This document shows, piece after piece, positions 44,350-53,681 of a stretch of 64,000 nucleotides of DNA; position 1 is the stretch's first letter; each line of letters starts with the position of its first letter. This stretch comes from Acidicapsa dinghuensis (GTDB lineage Bacteria > Acidobacteriota > Terriglobia > Terriglobales > Acidobacteriaceae), in assembly GCF_025685685.1 (NCBI RefSeq), contig NZ_JAGSYH010000001.1:434001-498000 (forward strand). Direction: 5' to 3'. The position numbers were made by a program, and so were the translations under genes. A model generated the notes under the pieces. That model made no database searches and had not been told where the DNA came from. It saw only the letters and a list, made by a program, of their open reading frames with translations.

Positions 44350-45486
44350 GTGAGCGATCAACCTACCGAACTGCAGATCGAGCGTCAGCATGAGCCGGCA
44401 CGTCTGCGCATCTACATCGGTGCTGCGCCCGGCGTCGGCAAAACCTATCACATGCTCAGTGATGCGCACCTGCTCAAGCAGCAAGGCGTAGACATTGTGA
44501 TCGGCCTCATCGAGTCTCATGGTCGCGCGGAGACCGAAGCACAGATCCGCGATCTGGAAATCATTCCCCTACAGAGCATCGGCTACCGCACAGTCAAGCT
44601 CAAAGAAATGGATTTGGAGGCGATTCTCGCACGCCGCCCAAATACCGTCGTCGTGGATGAACTGGCGCACACCAACGTCCCCGGCAGCAAAAACCGCAAG
44701 CGTTACGAAGATGTAATCGAGCTTCTTGATGCCAGCATCAACGTGATGACTGCCGTCAATATCCAGCATCTCGAAACTCTCAACGACGCCGTCGCCCGTT
44801 CTGCCAACACAACTATTCGGGAGACCGTCCCAGACAGCGTGCTCAAGCGCGCCGACGAAGTAGTCAACGTCGATGTCACCGTCGACGAGTTGCGTACCCG
44901 GCTTAAGCAGGGAAAGATCTACGCCGCGGAAAAGGTCGAGCAATCGCTTGCCAACTTCTTCCGCAAGGGCAATCTCAACATGCTTCGCGAACTGGCATTG
45001 CGCACTACCGCTGAGACGGTCGGCAGCCAGGCTGCGCAGTATCGCCGCATTCAGGGTCTGGAGCAGGCTCCCATGCCGGAAAAGGTCATGGTTTGCCTCT
45101 CAACACGAACGGGAACCGAGCGTCTTATTCGCGTTGGATCTCGAATCGCCGGCCGCCTCGCCACAAACTGGTATGCCGTTTATGTGGTGCGTCCTGACGA
45201 AGATAAAGGCCATGGCAACCCTGAAGCTTTCGAGCGCCTGCAGGAGTTTCAGCGCATGGCCCGCGATCTGGGAGCACAGAACATAACGCTGCACGACAAG
45301 AATGTAGCTGACGCCCTTATCCGTTTTGCGCAGCAGGAAAACATCTCCCACGTCGTCTTCGGTCAGTCCGCCCGTTCCCGGTGGGACATCCTCCTCCGCG
45401 GCTCCGTGCTCAACCGGTTCCTGGCGGAAGTTCGCGATGTCACCGTACAGGTCGTACCCATGCAAAAACCCGTTCGCAAGAATTAG
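44350..45486 (+). CDS. Free-standing KdpD sensor domain plus Usp domain
   Basis: A 378-residue soluble protein equal to the N-terminal third of KdpD. The KdpD ATPase-like domain (15-225) has Walker A GAAPGVGKTYHML, Walker B VVVDELAHTNVPGSKN and VNIQHLETLNDAVARSANTT. A universal stress domain follows (235-375: EKVMVCLSTRTGTERLIRVG, HVVFGQSARSRWDILLRGSV). The membrane, GAF, DHp and ATPase parts of KdpD are absent. No kdpABC or response regulator is nearby. Such truncated KdpD proteins bind ATP or c-di-AMP in some bacteria; that is family knowledge, not shown here. The start is GTG two bases after the kinase-like gene, forming a split KdpD pair. Confidence 0.88.
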   Translation: MSDQPTELQIERQHEPARLRIYIGAAPGVGKTYHMLSDAHLLKQQGVDIVIGLIESHGRAETEAQIRDLEIIPLQSIGYRTVKLKEMDLEAILARRPNTVVVDELAHTNVPGSKNRKRYEDVIELLDASINVMTAVNIQHLETLNDAVARSANTTIRETVPDSVLKRADEVVNVDVTVDELRTRLKQGKIYAAEKVEQSLANFFRKGNLNMLRELALRTTAETVGSQAAQYRRIQGLEQAPMPEKVMVCLSTRTGTERLIRVGSRIAGRLATNWYAVYVVRPDEDKGHGNPEAFERLQEFQRMARDLGAQNITLHDKNVADALIRFAQQENISHVVFGQSARSRWDILLRGSVLNRFLAEVRDVTVQVVPMQKPVRKN

Positions 45487-45499
45487 CGAACACGTCCGT

Positions 45500-45982
45500 C
45501 TACTCGCTAAATACTCGCACCTTCACGTTGGCGTTTGAGCTGCTCTCTTTTCCGGTCACATCCACTGTCAGATCGTCGAGGCTGTCAACCAGTTCCTCAA
45601 GATTCTCCGGTTTGATCTGCGACAACGTCAGCGGAATTCCCTGCTTGTTCAGAGCCTGATCCAGATGCTCATGCGCCTGTGCCGGAATCAGGCTTGCAAG
45701 GCGTACCCCCGCACGCAGCAATCGCATCGGTACACGGATATTCACTGAGGTCGGTCCATTCTTGCCGCTTTCGCCTTCTTGCGACTCGACCAACACCCTC
45801 AGATATTTCGGGCGCGGTTTCGCCGGTTCCGCATCGCCTGCTGATGCCGCTCCTGCGTAACGGGCGCCGTTTCCGCCGGTTGCGGCATTGGATTCCAGCG
45901 CACTCAGCAGCCGTTCAGCTTCTTCAGCCGTTATTTTGCCGTCGGCCAGCATTTGCAATACCTGGCGTCTGCTATCGTTCAT
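45500..45982 (-). CDS. SHOCT-like / YvlB-type protein
   Basis: A 160-residue protein starting with a short helical hairpin (RQVLQMLADGKITAEEAERL, residues 6-25) of the SHOCT-like kind found at the N-terminus of YvlB and DUF2089-associated proteins. An Ala/Gly linker follows, then a beta/alpha C-terminal domain (YLRVLVESQEGESGKNGPTS, VNIRVPMRLLRAGVRLASL, LVDSLDDLTVDVTGKE). The ATG overlaps the stop of the upstream gene (ATGA). It ends 13 bases from the convergent KdpD-domain gene. The role is unknown; operon context points to envelope or stress regulation. Confidence 0.75.
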   Translation of the reverse strand: MNDSRRQVLQMLADGKITAEEAERLLSALESNAATGGNGARYAGAASAGDAEPAKPRPKYLRVLVESQEGESGKNGPTSVNIRVPMRLLRAGVRLASLIPAQAHEHLDQALNKQGIPLTLSQIKPENLEELVDSLDDLTVDVTGKESSSNANVKVRVFSE

Positions 45983-46278
45983 CACAACCCTCCGAATAAA
46001 GTCCGCAAAACGGCATGTACGTGCCGCGCAATCGTAGGCCCATTCCATGAAAGCAGGCCGTAATGCGCTCCCACCCAGGGATTCCAGTTGCTTCCCTCCG
46101 CTACTGCCCCTGCAACGATCAGGAGAACTACCGCGCAGATCACACCCCAACACAACACAATCTTGACGTGTCTCAACAATCCAGCTAGCGGCGAAGGATA
46201 GAGGACCTCTTCAGCTTCGCGTACGCTGATCAGGCCTCCGGCCAGTAGCACCAGTACACCGAAACGCTCGCATTGCAT
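45982..46278 (-). CDS. Small membrane protein with SHOCT-like N-terminus
   Basis: A 98-residue protein. Its N-terminus (LLAGGLISVREAEEVL, residues 11-26) matches the SHOCT-like helix of the downstream protein at the same residue positions. It is followed by one strong membrane helix (LCWGVICAVVLLIVAGAVA, about 42-60) and a short Trp-containing tail. AGGAGG four bases before the ATG fixes the start; a longer upstream frame is not needed. Its stop overlaps the next ATG. Not a recognised family. Confidence 0.72.
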   Translation of the reverse strand: MQCERFGVLVLLAGGLISVREAEEVLYPSPLAGLLRHVKIVLCWGVICAVVLLIVAGAVAEGSNWNPWVGAHYGLLSWNGPTIARHVHAVLRTLFGGL

Positions 46279-46286
46279 TGCGCCTC

Positions 46287-46547
46287 CTAATAGATCTGCA
46301 GGAAAACGCGGTTCCCCTCTGCGTTCACCGAAACTCCCGTTCCTGGTAAACTGCAAATCAACCCCCAGAACACCGCGATGGCACGCCACACACTGATCCT
46401 CGCTGCGAGGCAACATCCAAGAAGGACAAGGAAAATCAGCGGTGACAGAATGATCAGCGGTATCCAAAGCAGGAATAGAGGAATCCAGAGCCGGAACCCC
46501 GGCCAAAACGAATTGTGAATATGAACAATCGCCAGATTCGGAGTCAC
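46287..46547 (-). CDS. Small membrane protein in the DUF2089 operon
   Basis: An 86-residue protein, mostly membrane: FRLWIPLFLLWIPLIILSPL and IFLVLLGCCLAARI, then VWRAIAVFWGLICSLPGTGV, ending in a polar VSVNAEGNRVFLQIY. It begins with GTG overlapping the DUF2089 stop (GTGA), which indicates coupled translation. Function unknown. It ends eight bases before the next gene. Confidence 0.72.
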   Translation of the reverse strand: MTPNLAIVHIHNSFWPGFRLWIPLFLLWIPLIILSPLIFLVLLGCCLAARISVWRAIAVFWGLICSLPGTGVSVNAEGNRVFLQIY

Positions 46548-46939
46548 CGTAATCCCTCCAATGCCTCAATCGCTTCAACCGCCGTAATTTCGCCGCGATT
46601 CAATCTCTCCAGCACTTCCGTACGAATCTCAACACCCGACGGCCCCGGATTCGTCTCCACAAACTCGAGCTGCCCGGCAATCCTGTTCAAACGGGCCTTA
46701 ATCGTCGGATAGCTCACTCCGAAGATCTGCTCCATCTCTTTAATGGAGCCATGCGTGCGAACAAATGCCATGACAAATATCTGGTCCTCAATGCTTAACC
46801 TTGCGAGCTCCGGCAGCAGAAACGTCCCCTCGATCGCAATCTGTTTCTCAGGCAGCCGCACTCGTTCCACAACCATAGAACTGCCCTGCGCCATCCGCAG
46901 AAGCTCCTGCCATTCCAAAGCTTTGCTATCCGCTTTCAC
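46544..46939 (-). CDS. DUF2089-family regulator-like protein
   Basis: A 131-residue protein of the DUF2089 family. It has a helical core with LLPELARLSIEDQIFVMAFV, an HTH-like segment (KEMEQIFGVSYPTIKARLNR, about 67-86) and a C-terminal SHOCT-like hairpin (LNRGEITAVEAIEAL, 113-127). The N-terminal zinc ribbon found in some members is absent. It is probably a transcriptional regulator of its own operon, but that is inference. The start is GTG with GAGAG upstream. It heads a four-gene operon with overlapping or near-overlapping junctions. Confidence 0.82.
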   Translation of the reverse strand: MKADSKALEWQELLRMAQGSSMVVERVRLPEKQIAIEGTFLLPELARLSIEDQIFVMAFVRTHGSIKEMEQIFGVSYPTIKARLNRIAGQLEFVETNPGPSGVEIRTEVLERLNRGEITAVEAIEALEGLR

Positions 46940-47059
46940 GATTGACTCTCAATCACTGCACGATTATGAATTAATTTTATTAAGTATTACAACTAATTTT
47001 TTTAATATTATTGATTTTACGATTACCACGCCAACCGAAGATGCATGTTCAAACCAATG

Positions 47060-47083
47060 AAAAACGGCGGACAAAGTCCGCCG
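47060..47083 (-). terminator. Intrinsic terminator of the cellulose operon
   Basis: On the minus strand CGGCGGAC and GTCCGCCG pair perfectly around a TTT loop and are followed directly by TTTTT. It lies 36 bases after the bcsC stop at 47119 and closes the bcsQ-bcsAB-bcsZ-bcsC operon. Confidence 0.88.
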
Positions 47084-47118
47084 CTGTAAATTGGATCTCC
47101 GAAGAAACGAGACTGTAC

Positions 47119-50100
47119 CTATGGCACCGTCAACGGTCGCATCGCATGCGCGTCATCGGTCTGGAATAGCCCTGTCGGTCCAGCAACTGTAGAAGGTTGT
47201 GACCGGAACAGATATCGCACCGAAAATCCTGCGGTGAGATTCGTATAATTCCGCGAGTTATTCGCGCTCGCAAAACCGCCTACAAACCAGTGATCGCCGA
47301 TCGCATACGCTGTCTGTCCACGCAGGTCATAGTTTGCTCCCACGCTCGTCAAAGCTGCGAGCTTGGCATTGTTAAATGTATTCGTCTCGATACCGAGATC
47401 AAGTGGCGCCAGCGGCTCGGCATCCTGTGAAAATGCCTGGATACCAAAGCTGCCCAGAACTGTGTAGTGCCAACGGGTTAAATAATGCCCGCTCCATGTA
47501 ATGGGAACATTCGCCAGAAAATAAGACTGCGGACTGAAGTATCCGCCCATGCCCCATGTGTAGCCGCTCAGGTTGTATGTATAGTGCATCCCGAAGAAAT
47601 TTGCGCCTACATTGAGCGTGCCATATTCAGGCATAGCCAATACACGCCAGTACGCACCCATCGAGCCATCGAACCTGCGATTCTCCTGCACATGCAGGCC
47701 AGTGATGTATTGGCCGCCCACCCCGACATAAAAACCGGAGTTCAGGTCGCCTTTCCCATACTGCACGTTAGCCGAGTTGGCGATAACACCACCCCAGACG
47801 TTTCCTGCGTTGAAGGCTGTGATAGTCGCGGGATCGCGCAATCCTCCGAAGGAAAGCTGCGTATCCTTAACCGAATCACGATTAAAGCTGAAGGTAAACG
47901 GTCCGTTCCCTGGCCTCCATGAGGCGCGCCCAGTCCAATTCGATACCAGAAATCCATACGGCGTATAGCCGCCGGCAATCGCCAGATTGCCAAAGGTCAA
48001 CTGCGCTTCGCCGCCGATCCCCGCTGAGTTCTGCTGTGCCGGAGGCGTCGTTGAGGCCAAGGTCCCGGTCATCGTCCCGATCGGCTCGGGCGAGGTAGTC
48101 GTCACTCCATTTGTCGTCAACTGGATAACGGCATTGCCATCTGCCTGCCCCGAATCCAAAAATGCAGGTCGCGCAATAAAAGTAAGTCTAGCCGTGGTGC
48201 CAATGGGCAGCGAATACTCAAAATCCGCGGAAAGCGATGTGAGGCTGTTGAACCCCGGATCGCCAGTACGATGGGCGATTGTCCCCGTTCCTCCAAGCCA
48301 CGCACTGTATCCGCCCTCGATGGTGCGCAATTGCATCTCTGCTTCTTCGCGCGGGCTCAACACCTTCGGCTTGGGATGCGTTAAACGGACCCATGGTCCT
48401 TTGAGCGGTGGCAGGTTGCGTTCTTCGAGCTCCTGATCGCTCAATCCAGTCGTGCTCGGCGTCGCTTGTCCTTCCGATGGAATTCCTTCCGTTACCGGCA
48501 ACTGCGTTGTGGGCTGCTGTTGATCACCCGGAGCGGTGACCAGCGTCGGCACTGAATTTCCCTGTGCCGCAGGCTTCGATCGTCTTCGCCGCTTGCTGCG
48601 TTCCAGCTTCGGTGCGGGCGTCGTCGCCTGCTGACCCGTTGTAGTCTGCGGCGGCGGAATGGGCAGTTCGGTCTGCTGCGGCTTTGTGGTCGCCTGCTTC
48701 GGCGCGGAGTACGCGCCGGCTGCCGCGTCCTGTGCGGACGGCGTGTACTGCACCTCACTGTATCGGCTGTTCGCTGGCAACTGACTCTGCTGAGTAGCGC
48801 TAGCCGCATTCGAAGAGGGATAGGCCGAGGCTGCTCCGGAAACTCCCGCATTCGGGAGGTAGTGAATCGTCCCCGCAGTCAGCCCTTCCGTCAGTTGCGC
48901 ATCAGTCTCAGCCGTCATCAGCGCCTGAGTCCGCGCCGCTAGTAGATTCATCGGCTGAGTAGAGAGACGGAGACCCGAAAGGTTCAGAGAGGAACCAAGC
49001 GAGACATCGGGAGGGTTCGTGACTTTAGATTGCTGGGCCGTAGACGGCTGATAGCTTTGGGGAACGATCTGCGGATAACCTTGCTGCGCCTGCGATGGCG
49101 TAGTACCCAAGCCACCTTGGCGGCCGCTTTCCGGAAGCTGCATACGGCCTTCGTTTGCCGTCGAAGTTTTTTTACGAACGCGTCCCTGATCGCCGTTCCT
49201 CGATCCTGTATCACTGGCCTGAGGCTGCATTGTGGTTGCCGCAGCGGAAGATCGAGTACCGGACGGCAGCCGCAACGCAGGCAGGCTTGATCCTTCCGAA
49301 CCCCCTTGCGGTGCAGTTTGCAAATCGGACTGAGGAAGAGGTGTCGTCGTTGTGGTGGGAATCTGGTACTGCCCAATCGAGGGTGTAGAGCCGATTCCCG
49401 GCGTAGTCTGCGGTGCAATCACCACTGGCGCGCTCGGCTGGTACGGGTCATGCCCATAGGCAGGAAGCGGAGGCAGAGCACGCCCAGATCTTCCATTTGC
49501 TGCGCTCGCATCGCGATCGGGATTCAACAGATTAGCAAGATCGGCCGGTGTCGCTGGCCGTTGATTAGGCTTCATTGGCTCCGGATTCACCAGTTCGTGC
49601 GCCAGCTTATCCTGCGGCGAAACCTGCGGCATTGCAGCCAGCGAAGCTCGCCAGTAATCAGCCGCCCGTGCATTGTCTCCACGCGCCTGCTCAAACCGCG
49701 CCGCCAACGCCAGAATTCCAGAATCCCTCGGGTAGCGATCCAGCGCCTGCCGCAGCCACGTTTCTGCCTGGCCTTTGTCGTTTGCTGCCAGAGCCGCGCC
49801 GATCGCGCCTTGGAAATCGGCCGCGCTTCCGTTCTGCATGTCTATCTGCTTAAAGATCGCCAGTGCTTCTCTCGATTTGCCAACCTGCAGATAGCCGCCA
49901 GCAACCGCTTTGCGCACCGTCAGATTATCCGGAAACGCCTGGGCCGCAGCATCCAGAATGTCCGTGGCCCGCGCAGTATTTCCGTTATCGAATGCCTGCG
50001 ACGCCCGGCGCACGCTCCAGTTCGCCCACAAACTCTGAATCGTCTCCCGCTGTGCAACTGTGAGATCCTGACGCGCACCGAGTTGCATCAGTGCCGGATA

Positions 50101-52362
50101 TAGAGCACTATCATTCTTGGTGTTGTAGAGCAGATAGGCGCTTTGTATCTGAACGTCCGCAGGCGGTTCCTCACGCAGCGTTGTGTAATGTTTCTGCACG
50201 TTGTTGAAGAGCGCCATGGCGTTCACGGTATCGCCGGCTGATGCATACAGACTCGCTTCTGTCTGCTCGAATTGTACGTCTGTCTCAAGCTGCTTGCGCA
50301 CATCCGGCGGAATCAGCTTGATCTCTTCCAGAGCCTCCGTGTTGCGATTCGTCTGCTGCAAGGCGCCAATCAGCCCGCGCCAGGCTGGCAGATTATCTGG
50401 ATGCGTCTGCAATATCTGCTTATAGATACCGTATGCCTGCGCAGTGTTGTTTCTCTGCAGATAGATTGCGGCCAGTTGGATTTGCAAATTGAGTGGCGGC
50501 TGACCACCAGACTGTGTCTCCAGACGTACGGCGCGTTCCAGCAATCCCTGGGCTATCTCGAACTGGTTGGACTGTTGATAAATCGAGCCCAGCATCGTCA
50601 GAAACCCTGGGTCCGAGAGCGCCGAATCGTATGTGTCCGGCGGCATCTTTTCCACGAGGCCAATCGCTTCGTTGTCATGCTCCAACTGGTGTTCGGCAGT
50701 CACCAGCCCCATCCACGCAGGCAGGCTCGAAGTATCTTCGTTCAACACCTGCTGGTACATCTCCGCGGCCTGACTGTAGCGCTTCGCTGCCATCAGAATG
50801 CTGGCATACTGCAGCCGCGTCCCGTTCTTCAGATTCGCACCGTTATCTGGAAACGGCAGAGCCAAAGCCTGCGCGAGCACTCGCTGCGCATCCGCGTCCC
50901 TGCCCTGCGCCTGATAAATCGTCGCCAGGGTCTGCAGGTAATCCGGATCACGATTGACGGCTGCTTTTACGCTAGCCGGGAAACGCGCCATCAAAGAAAG
51001 CGCCTGCTGATTCTGACCGGCGCGCGCATAGGAAAGAAACAGTCCGCGCCAGGCGTCTGTCGCACGCGGCTGCGACTTCAGCAACTGCTGATAGATCGCA
51101 ATCGCCTGCGAATACTGCTGGTTCTTGGTGTAGACGCCAGCCAGCCCATTCAGCGCCTCCAGACTATGCGGACGCATTACAAGAGCGGCTTTATATTTCT
51201 CTTCTGCAACTTCCGATTGGTTGGCATCGAACGCAGCCGAAGCCTGTCCCATCGTGTACCAGAAGCGAGACGTCGCCAATCCATTCACGATTGAACTGTC
51301 ACGGAAACCATTTTCTTCCGCTTGTTCCAGATAGCTGATCGCCGCGCCGAAGTTATTCTGCTGCATGCGAACGAAGCCCATGCCCGCTGCCGCACGCGCG
51401 TCTTTTTCATTCGCGTCCAGCATCGCTTGAAACCGGGTTTCCGCTTCCTGCAGGTGATGCGCATTCAATGCGCCAAATGCGGCTCTCTCGGCCGGTGTCC
51501 GGGCGATGCCCGCGTTCATTTCCGCCAGCTTGCCTTCATTCACCTTCAGACGCTCCTGCATCTGCGCGTCGGCTGGATGAGTCCGCAGATATTCCTTGAG
51601 CTCCGCAGCCGAAGCCGGGTTAGCTGAATCCCAGACAAGCGCCTGCCGCAAAGCCATCTGCGCATCCGAGTTGTCCTGATGCTCCCGTAGTATCTTGATG
51701 CCTTCCGCGCGCGTCTTCGTGTCATAGGTCAGCATGCGGCCAAGCGTCACAATAAATCGCGGATCGCCTGGATTTCTCGCTGCCGCAGCACGCATGGCCC
51801 TGAGCGCCTCTTCCTTGCCATTCGGCGTCGCGTACAAAGTCTCGTAATAGGCCAGGGCGATATCGCCATCGGGAGGATGGTCGCCGTAATACTCCCGATA
51901 AATCCGCATTGCGGCCTCAGGATTACCGGCCTTCGCCAGAGCTCCAGCCTGCGCCAGGCGCGCATCACGGCGCTTGTCGCTTGTCAGCCCCTGAATCCGG
52001 GAGATATTCGGGTCCGATGGGTTGATCTTGCGCAGCTTATCGAGCGCCTCATCGGAGGCCGCTGAATTGCCGCTCAGACGGTAATCGCGCGCCACCCCTT
52101 CCAGGGCCATCGCATTATTCGGATCAGAAAGCAGAATCTGCTGCCAGACCTGCACAGCAATATCTGGACGCCCACGCTGTTCGAGCGCCTGTGCCTTCTG
52201 AATCAGTATCTTCTCTGCATCGCTCTGCTGGGCGGCAAGAGGAACTGTGGCGGCCATCAGCAAAACAGCAGGCGCGATCATAAACCGGAACAACCGCAAC
52301 GCTGCGGAGAATCTATCCCGGTTCTCGTACCGCTTTGTCTTTTGCCGATCTACTGCCCTCAT
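47119..52362 (-). CDS. bcsC: Cellulose synthase outer-membrane subunit BcsC (TPR plus porin)
   Basis: A 1747-residue protein that exports cellulose. A signal peptide (to about residue 45, PLAAQQSDAEK) is followed by about 900 residues of TPR and Sel1-like helical repeats in the periplasm (e.g. SLEALNGLAGVYTKNQQYSQ, AIAIYQQLLKSQPRATDAWR, AQAYGIYKQILQTHPDNLPA). An unusually long Pro/Gln/Ser/Thr-rich linker occupies about 950-1340. The C-terminal BcsC porin domain is recognisable by GGYSAWLGGTGTIAHRTGD, SYFLANVPITWSGHYLTRWH and the aromatic end of the barrel. It is the last gene of the operon. E. coli BcsC is about 1150 residues; the linker accounts for much of the excess. Confidence 0.93.
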   Translation of the reverse strand: MRAVDRQKTKRYENRDRFSAALRLFRFMIAPAVLLMAATVPLAAQQSDAEKILIQKAQALEQRGRPDIAVQVWQQILLSDPNNAMALEGVARDYRLSGNSAASDEALDKLRKINPSDPNISRIQGLTSDKRRDARLAQAGALAKAGNPEAAMRIYREYYGDHPPDGDIALAYYETLYATPNGKEEALRAMRAAAARNPGDPRFIVTLGRMLTYDTKTRAEGIKILREHQDNSDAQMALRQALVWDSANPASAAELKEYLRTHPADAQMQERLKVNEGKLAEMNAGIARTPAERAAFGALNAHHLQEAETRFQAMLDANEKDARAAAGMGFVRMQQNNFGAAISYLEQAEENGFRDSSIVNGLATSRFWYTMGQASAAFDANQSEVAEEKYKAALVMRPHSLEALNGLAGVYTKNQQYSQAIAIYQQLLKSQPRATDAWRGLFLSYARAGQNQQALSLMARFPASVKAAVNRDPDYLQTLATIYQAQGRDADAQRVLAQALALPFPDNGANLKNGTRLQYASILMAAKRYSQAAEMYQQVLNEDTSSLPAWMGLVTAEHQLEHDNEAIGLVEKMPPDTYDSALSDPGFLTMLGSIYQQSNQFEIAQGLLERAVRLETQSGGQPPLNLQIQLAAIYLQRNNTAQAYGIYKQILQTHPDNLPAWRGLIGALQQTNRNTEALEEIKLIPPDVRKQLETDVQFEQTEASLYASAGDTVNAMALFNNVQKHYTTLREEPPADVQIQSAYLLYNTKNDSALYPALMQLGARQDLTVAQRETIQSLWANWSVRRASQAFDNGNTARATDILDAAAQAFPDNLTVRKAVAGGYLQVGKSREALAIFKQIDMQNGSAADFQGAIGAALAANDKGQAETWLRQALDRYPRDSGILALAARFEQARGDNARAADYWRASLAAMPQVSPQDKLAHELVNPEPMKPNQRPATPADLANLLNPDRDASAANGRSGRALPPLPAYGHDPYQPSAPVVIAPQTTPGIGSTPSIGQYQIPTTTTTPLPQSDLQTAPQGGSEGSSLPALRLPSGTRSSAAATTMQPQASDTGSRNGDQGRVRKKTSTANEGRMQLPESGRQGGLGTTPSQAQQGYPQIVPQSYQPSTAQQSKVTNPPDVSLGSSLNLSGLRLSTQPMNLLAARTQALMTAETDAQLTEGLTAGTIHYLPNAGVSGAASAYPSSNAASATQQSQLPANSRYSEVQYTPSAQDAAAGAYSAPKQATTKPQQTELPIPPPQTTTGQQATTPAPKLERSKRRRRSKPAAQGNSVPTLVTAPGDQQQPTTQLPVTEGIPSEGQATPSTTGLSDQELEERNLPPLKGPWVRLTHPKPKVLSPREEAEMQLRTIEGGYSAWLGGTGTIAHRTGDPGFNSLTSLSADFEYSLPIGTTARLTFIARPAFLDSGQADGNAVIQLTTNGVTTTSPEPIGTMTGTLASTTPPAQQNSAGIGGEAQLTFGNLAIAGGYTPYGFLVSNWTGRASWRPGNGPFTFSFNRDSVKDTQLSFGGLRDPATITAFNAGNVWGGVIANSANVQYGKGDLNSGFYVGVGGQYITGLHVQENRRFDGSMGAYWRVLAMPEYGTLNVGANFFGMHYTYNLSGYTWGMGGYFSPQSYFLANVPITWSGHYLTRWHYTVLGSFGIQAFSQDAEPLAPLDLGIETNTFNNAKLAALTSVGANYDLRGQTAYAIGDHWFVGGFASANNSRNYTNLTAGFSVRYLFRSQPSTVAGPTGLFQTDDAHAMRPLTVP

Positions 52363-52474
52363 TCAGGCCTGTCTCCCACCGTTCTCGCCTGCCAGAGAGC
52401 CCTTTCATCGGAGTCCCACCGGCGCATCTCGCACCACGCTTCGCCATCCCTGCAACGGCTGTCCGCGAAATGCC

Positions 52475-53680
52475 TCAATGACCCCATCGTACTAACAGCT
52501 CTCCACCTCTTCCAAACTGAAACTGCTTGCTGTACCAGCCGATTCCGAAGAGGACTAGATTCTGATCGTAATATGCAGGACTGCCTCCGTAGCCAGCTCC
52601 ATACAGATTCGATTTTTCATCGAGTTGCGATTGTATACGCACCAACTGTTGGGCAACAGACCCCTCGTTGGAAAAGCTGGCCAAATAGGGCAACAACGCT
52701 GCAGAAAATCCTACCGGCCCATCCTGATTCATTGGCACGCCGCTCGCGTTGATCTTCTCTGGAGGCGCGCTGTGCTGCTGCATATACTCATTCATTCCAG
52801 CCAATGCATGCATCATTTGCGCCTTGGCAGGTACAGAGTCTGCCAACATGCCCGTCCATAAATAGACGCGGATCGCATCATAACTGCCCATCGGTCCCGG
52901 CGACTTTCCCGTGGCAGCTTTGGCTCCATTTGCGAGACATGGAGAAAATCCCTGATCAGGCCCATAACAGACCCAATCCATGGCAAAGCCGTTCCGAGCG
53001 CTCTGCCCCTGAATCGTCGGCCAATCCTTTGCCAGCCCGGCCCATGGTCCCGCAGGACTCACTTCTGCCAATCTCTCCAGTAAAAACAGAGGCGAATAGC
53101 TTGGATTCAAGACCCAGAGATGCTGCAAATGAAATCCCACCGGACCAGGCAGCAACACTTCTCCAAGTCCTGGCAGGCTGGCCGTTTCTTTTCGTCCAAT
53201 CAAATCGGCAAGACGGCGTCCCAGCGAGGTGTAATCGTGATCGCTCCACAAGCGTCCGGCTTCCACCAGATCATATGCAATCCAGAGATCGGAATCCGAA
53301 GCCGAATTCTGATCCAATACTCCCCAGTGGCCATCCTTTGCCTTACCCCAACTCCACGCCGGCAGGTGTTCGCCTAGATCACCCTGCGCCATGTTGTTCG
53401 TAGTCCACCGCAAAAGCTGGTCAAACCGGCCCCGGTCGTTGTTGACCAGAGCAAAAAAGAGCGCATAACTTTGCCCCTCAGAGGTAGTGCGGTCGCCTCC
53501 TTGCGGATCGACCACTCGCCCATCACCGCTGATATACCGGCTGGCATAGGCCTGCCACAGACGTGCAGGATCAGGAGCCGCCGTTTGAGCCAATGCCGCA
53601 GACGCTGCAGTCAGAAGAACCATCAGTGCGCCACCAGCCCTGATCGGGCATCGCAATGCTTTTTCAAGTTTTCTCTGCAT
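52475..53680 (-). CDS. bcsZ: Periplasmic endo-1,4-glucanase (GH8)
   Basis: A 401-residue glycoside hydrolase family 8 cellulase that edits nascent cellulose in the periplasm. It has a signal peptide (LLTAASAALAQ). The general acid Glu68 lies in TTSEGQSYALFFALVNND, and the substrate-binding acidic cluster is in LDQNSASDSDLWIAYDLVE. The (alpha/alpha)6 barrel continues with LPGPVGFHLQHLWVLNPSY and DAIRVYLWTGMLA. The ATG follows the bcsAB stop by one base, with GGAAGAC upstream. It is 112 bases before bcsC. Confidence 0.92.
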   Translation of the reverse strand: MQRKLEKALRCPIRAGGALMVLLTAASAALAQTAAPDPARLWQAYASRYISGDGRVVDPQGGDRTTSEGQSYALFFALVNNDRGRFDQLLRWTTNNMAQGDLGEHLPAWSWGKAKDGHWGVLDQNSASDSDLWIAYDLVEAGRLWSDHDYTSLGRRLADLIGRKETASLPGLGEVLLPGPVGFHLQHLWVLNPSYSPLFLLERLAEVSPAGPWAGLAKDWPTIQGQSARNGFAMDWVCYGPDQGFSPCLANGAKAATGKSPGPMGSYDAIRVYLWTGMLADSVPAKAQMMHALAGMNEYMQQHSAPPEKINASGVPMNQDGPVGFSAALLPYLASFSNEGSVAQQLVRIQSQLDEKSNLYGAGYGGSPAYYDQNLVLFGIGWYSKQFQFGRGGELLVRWGH

Positions 53681-53681
53681 A

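Noticed and set aside
49306..50103. 265-codon plus-strand frame
   Set aside because: Antisense to the TPR region of bcsC; Arg/Gln-rich repetition mirrors the TPR codons.
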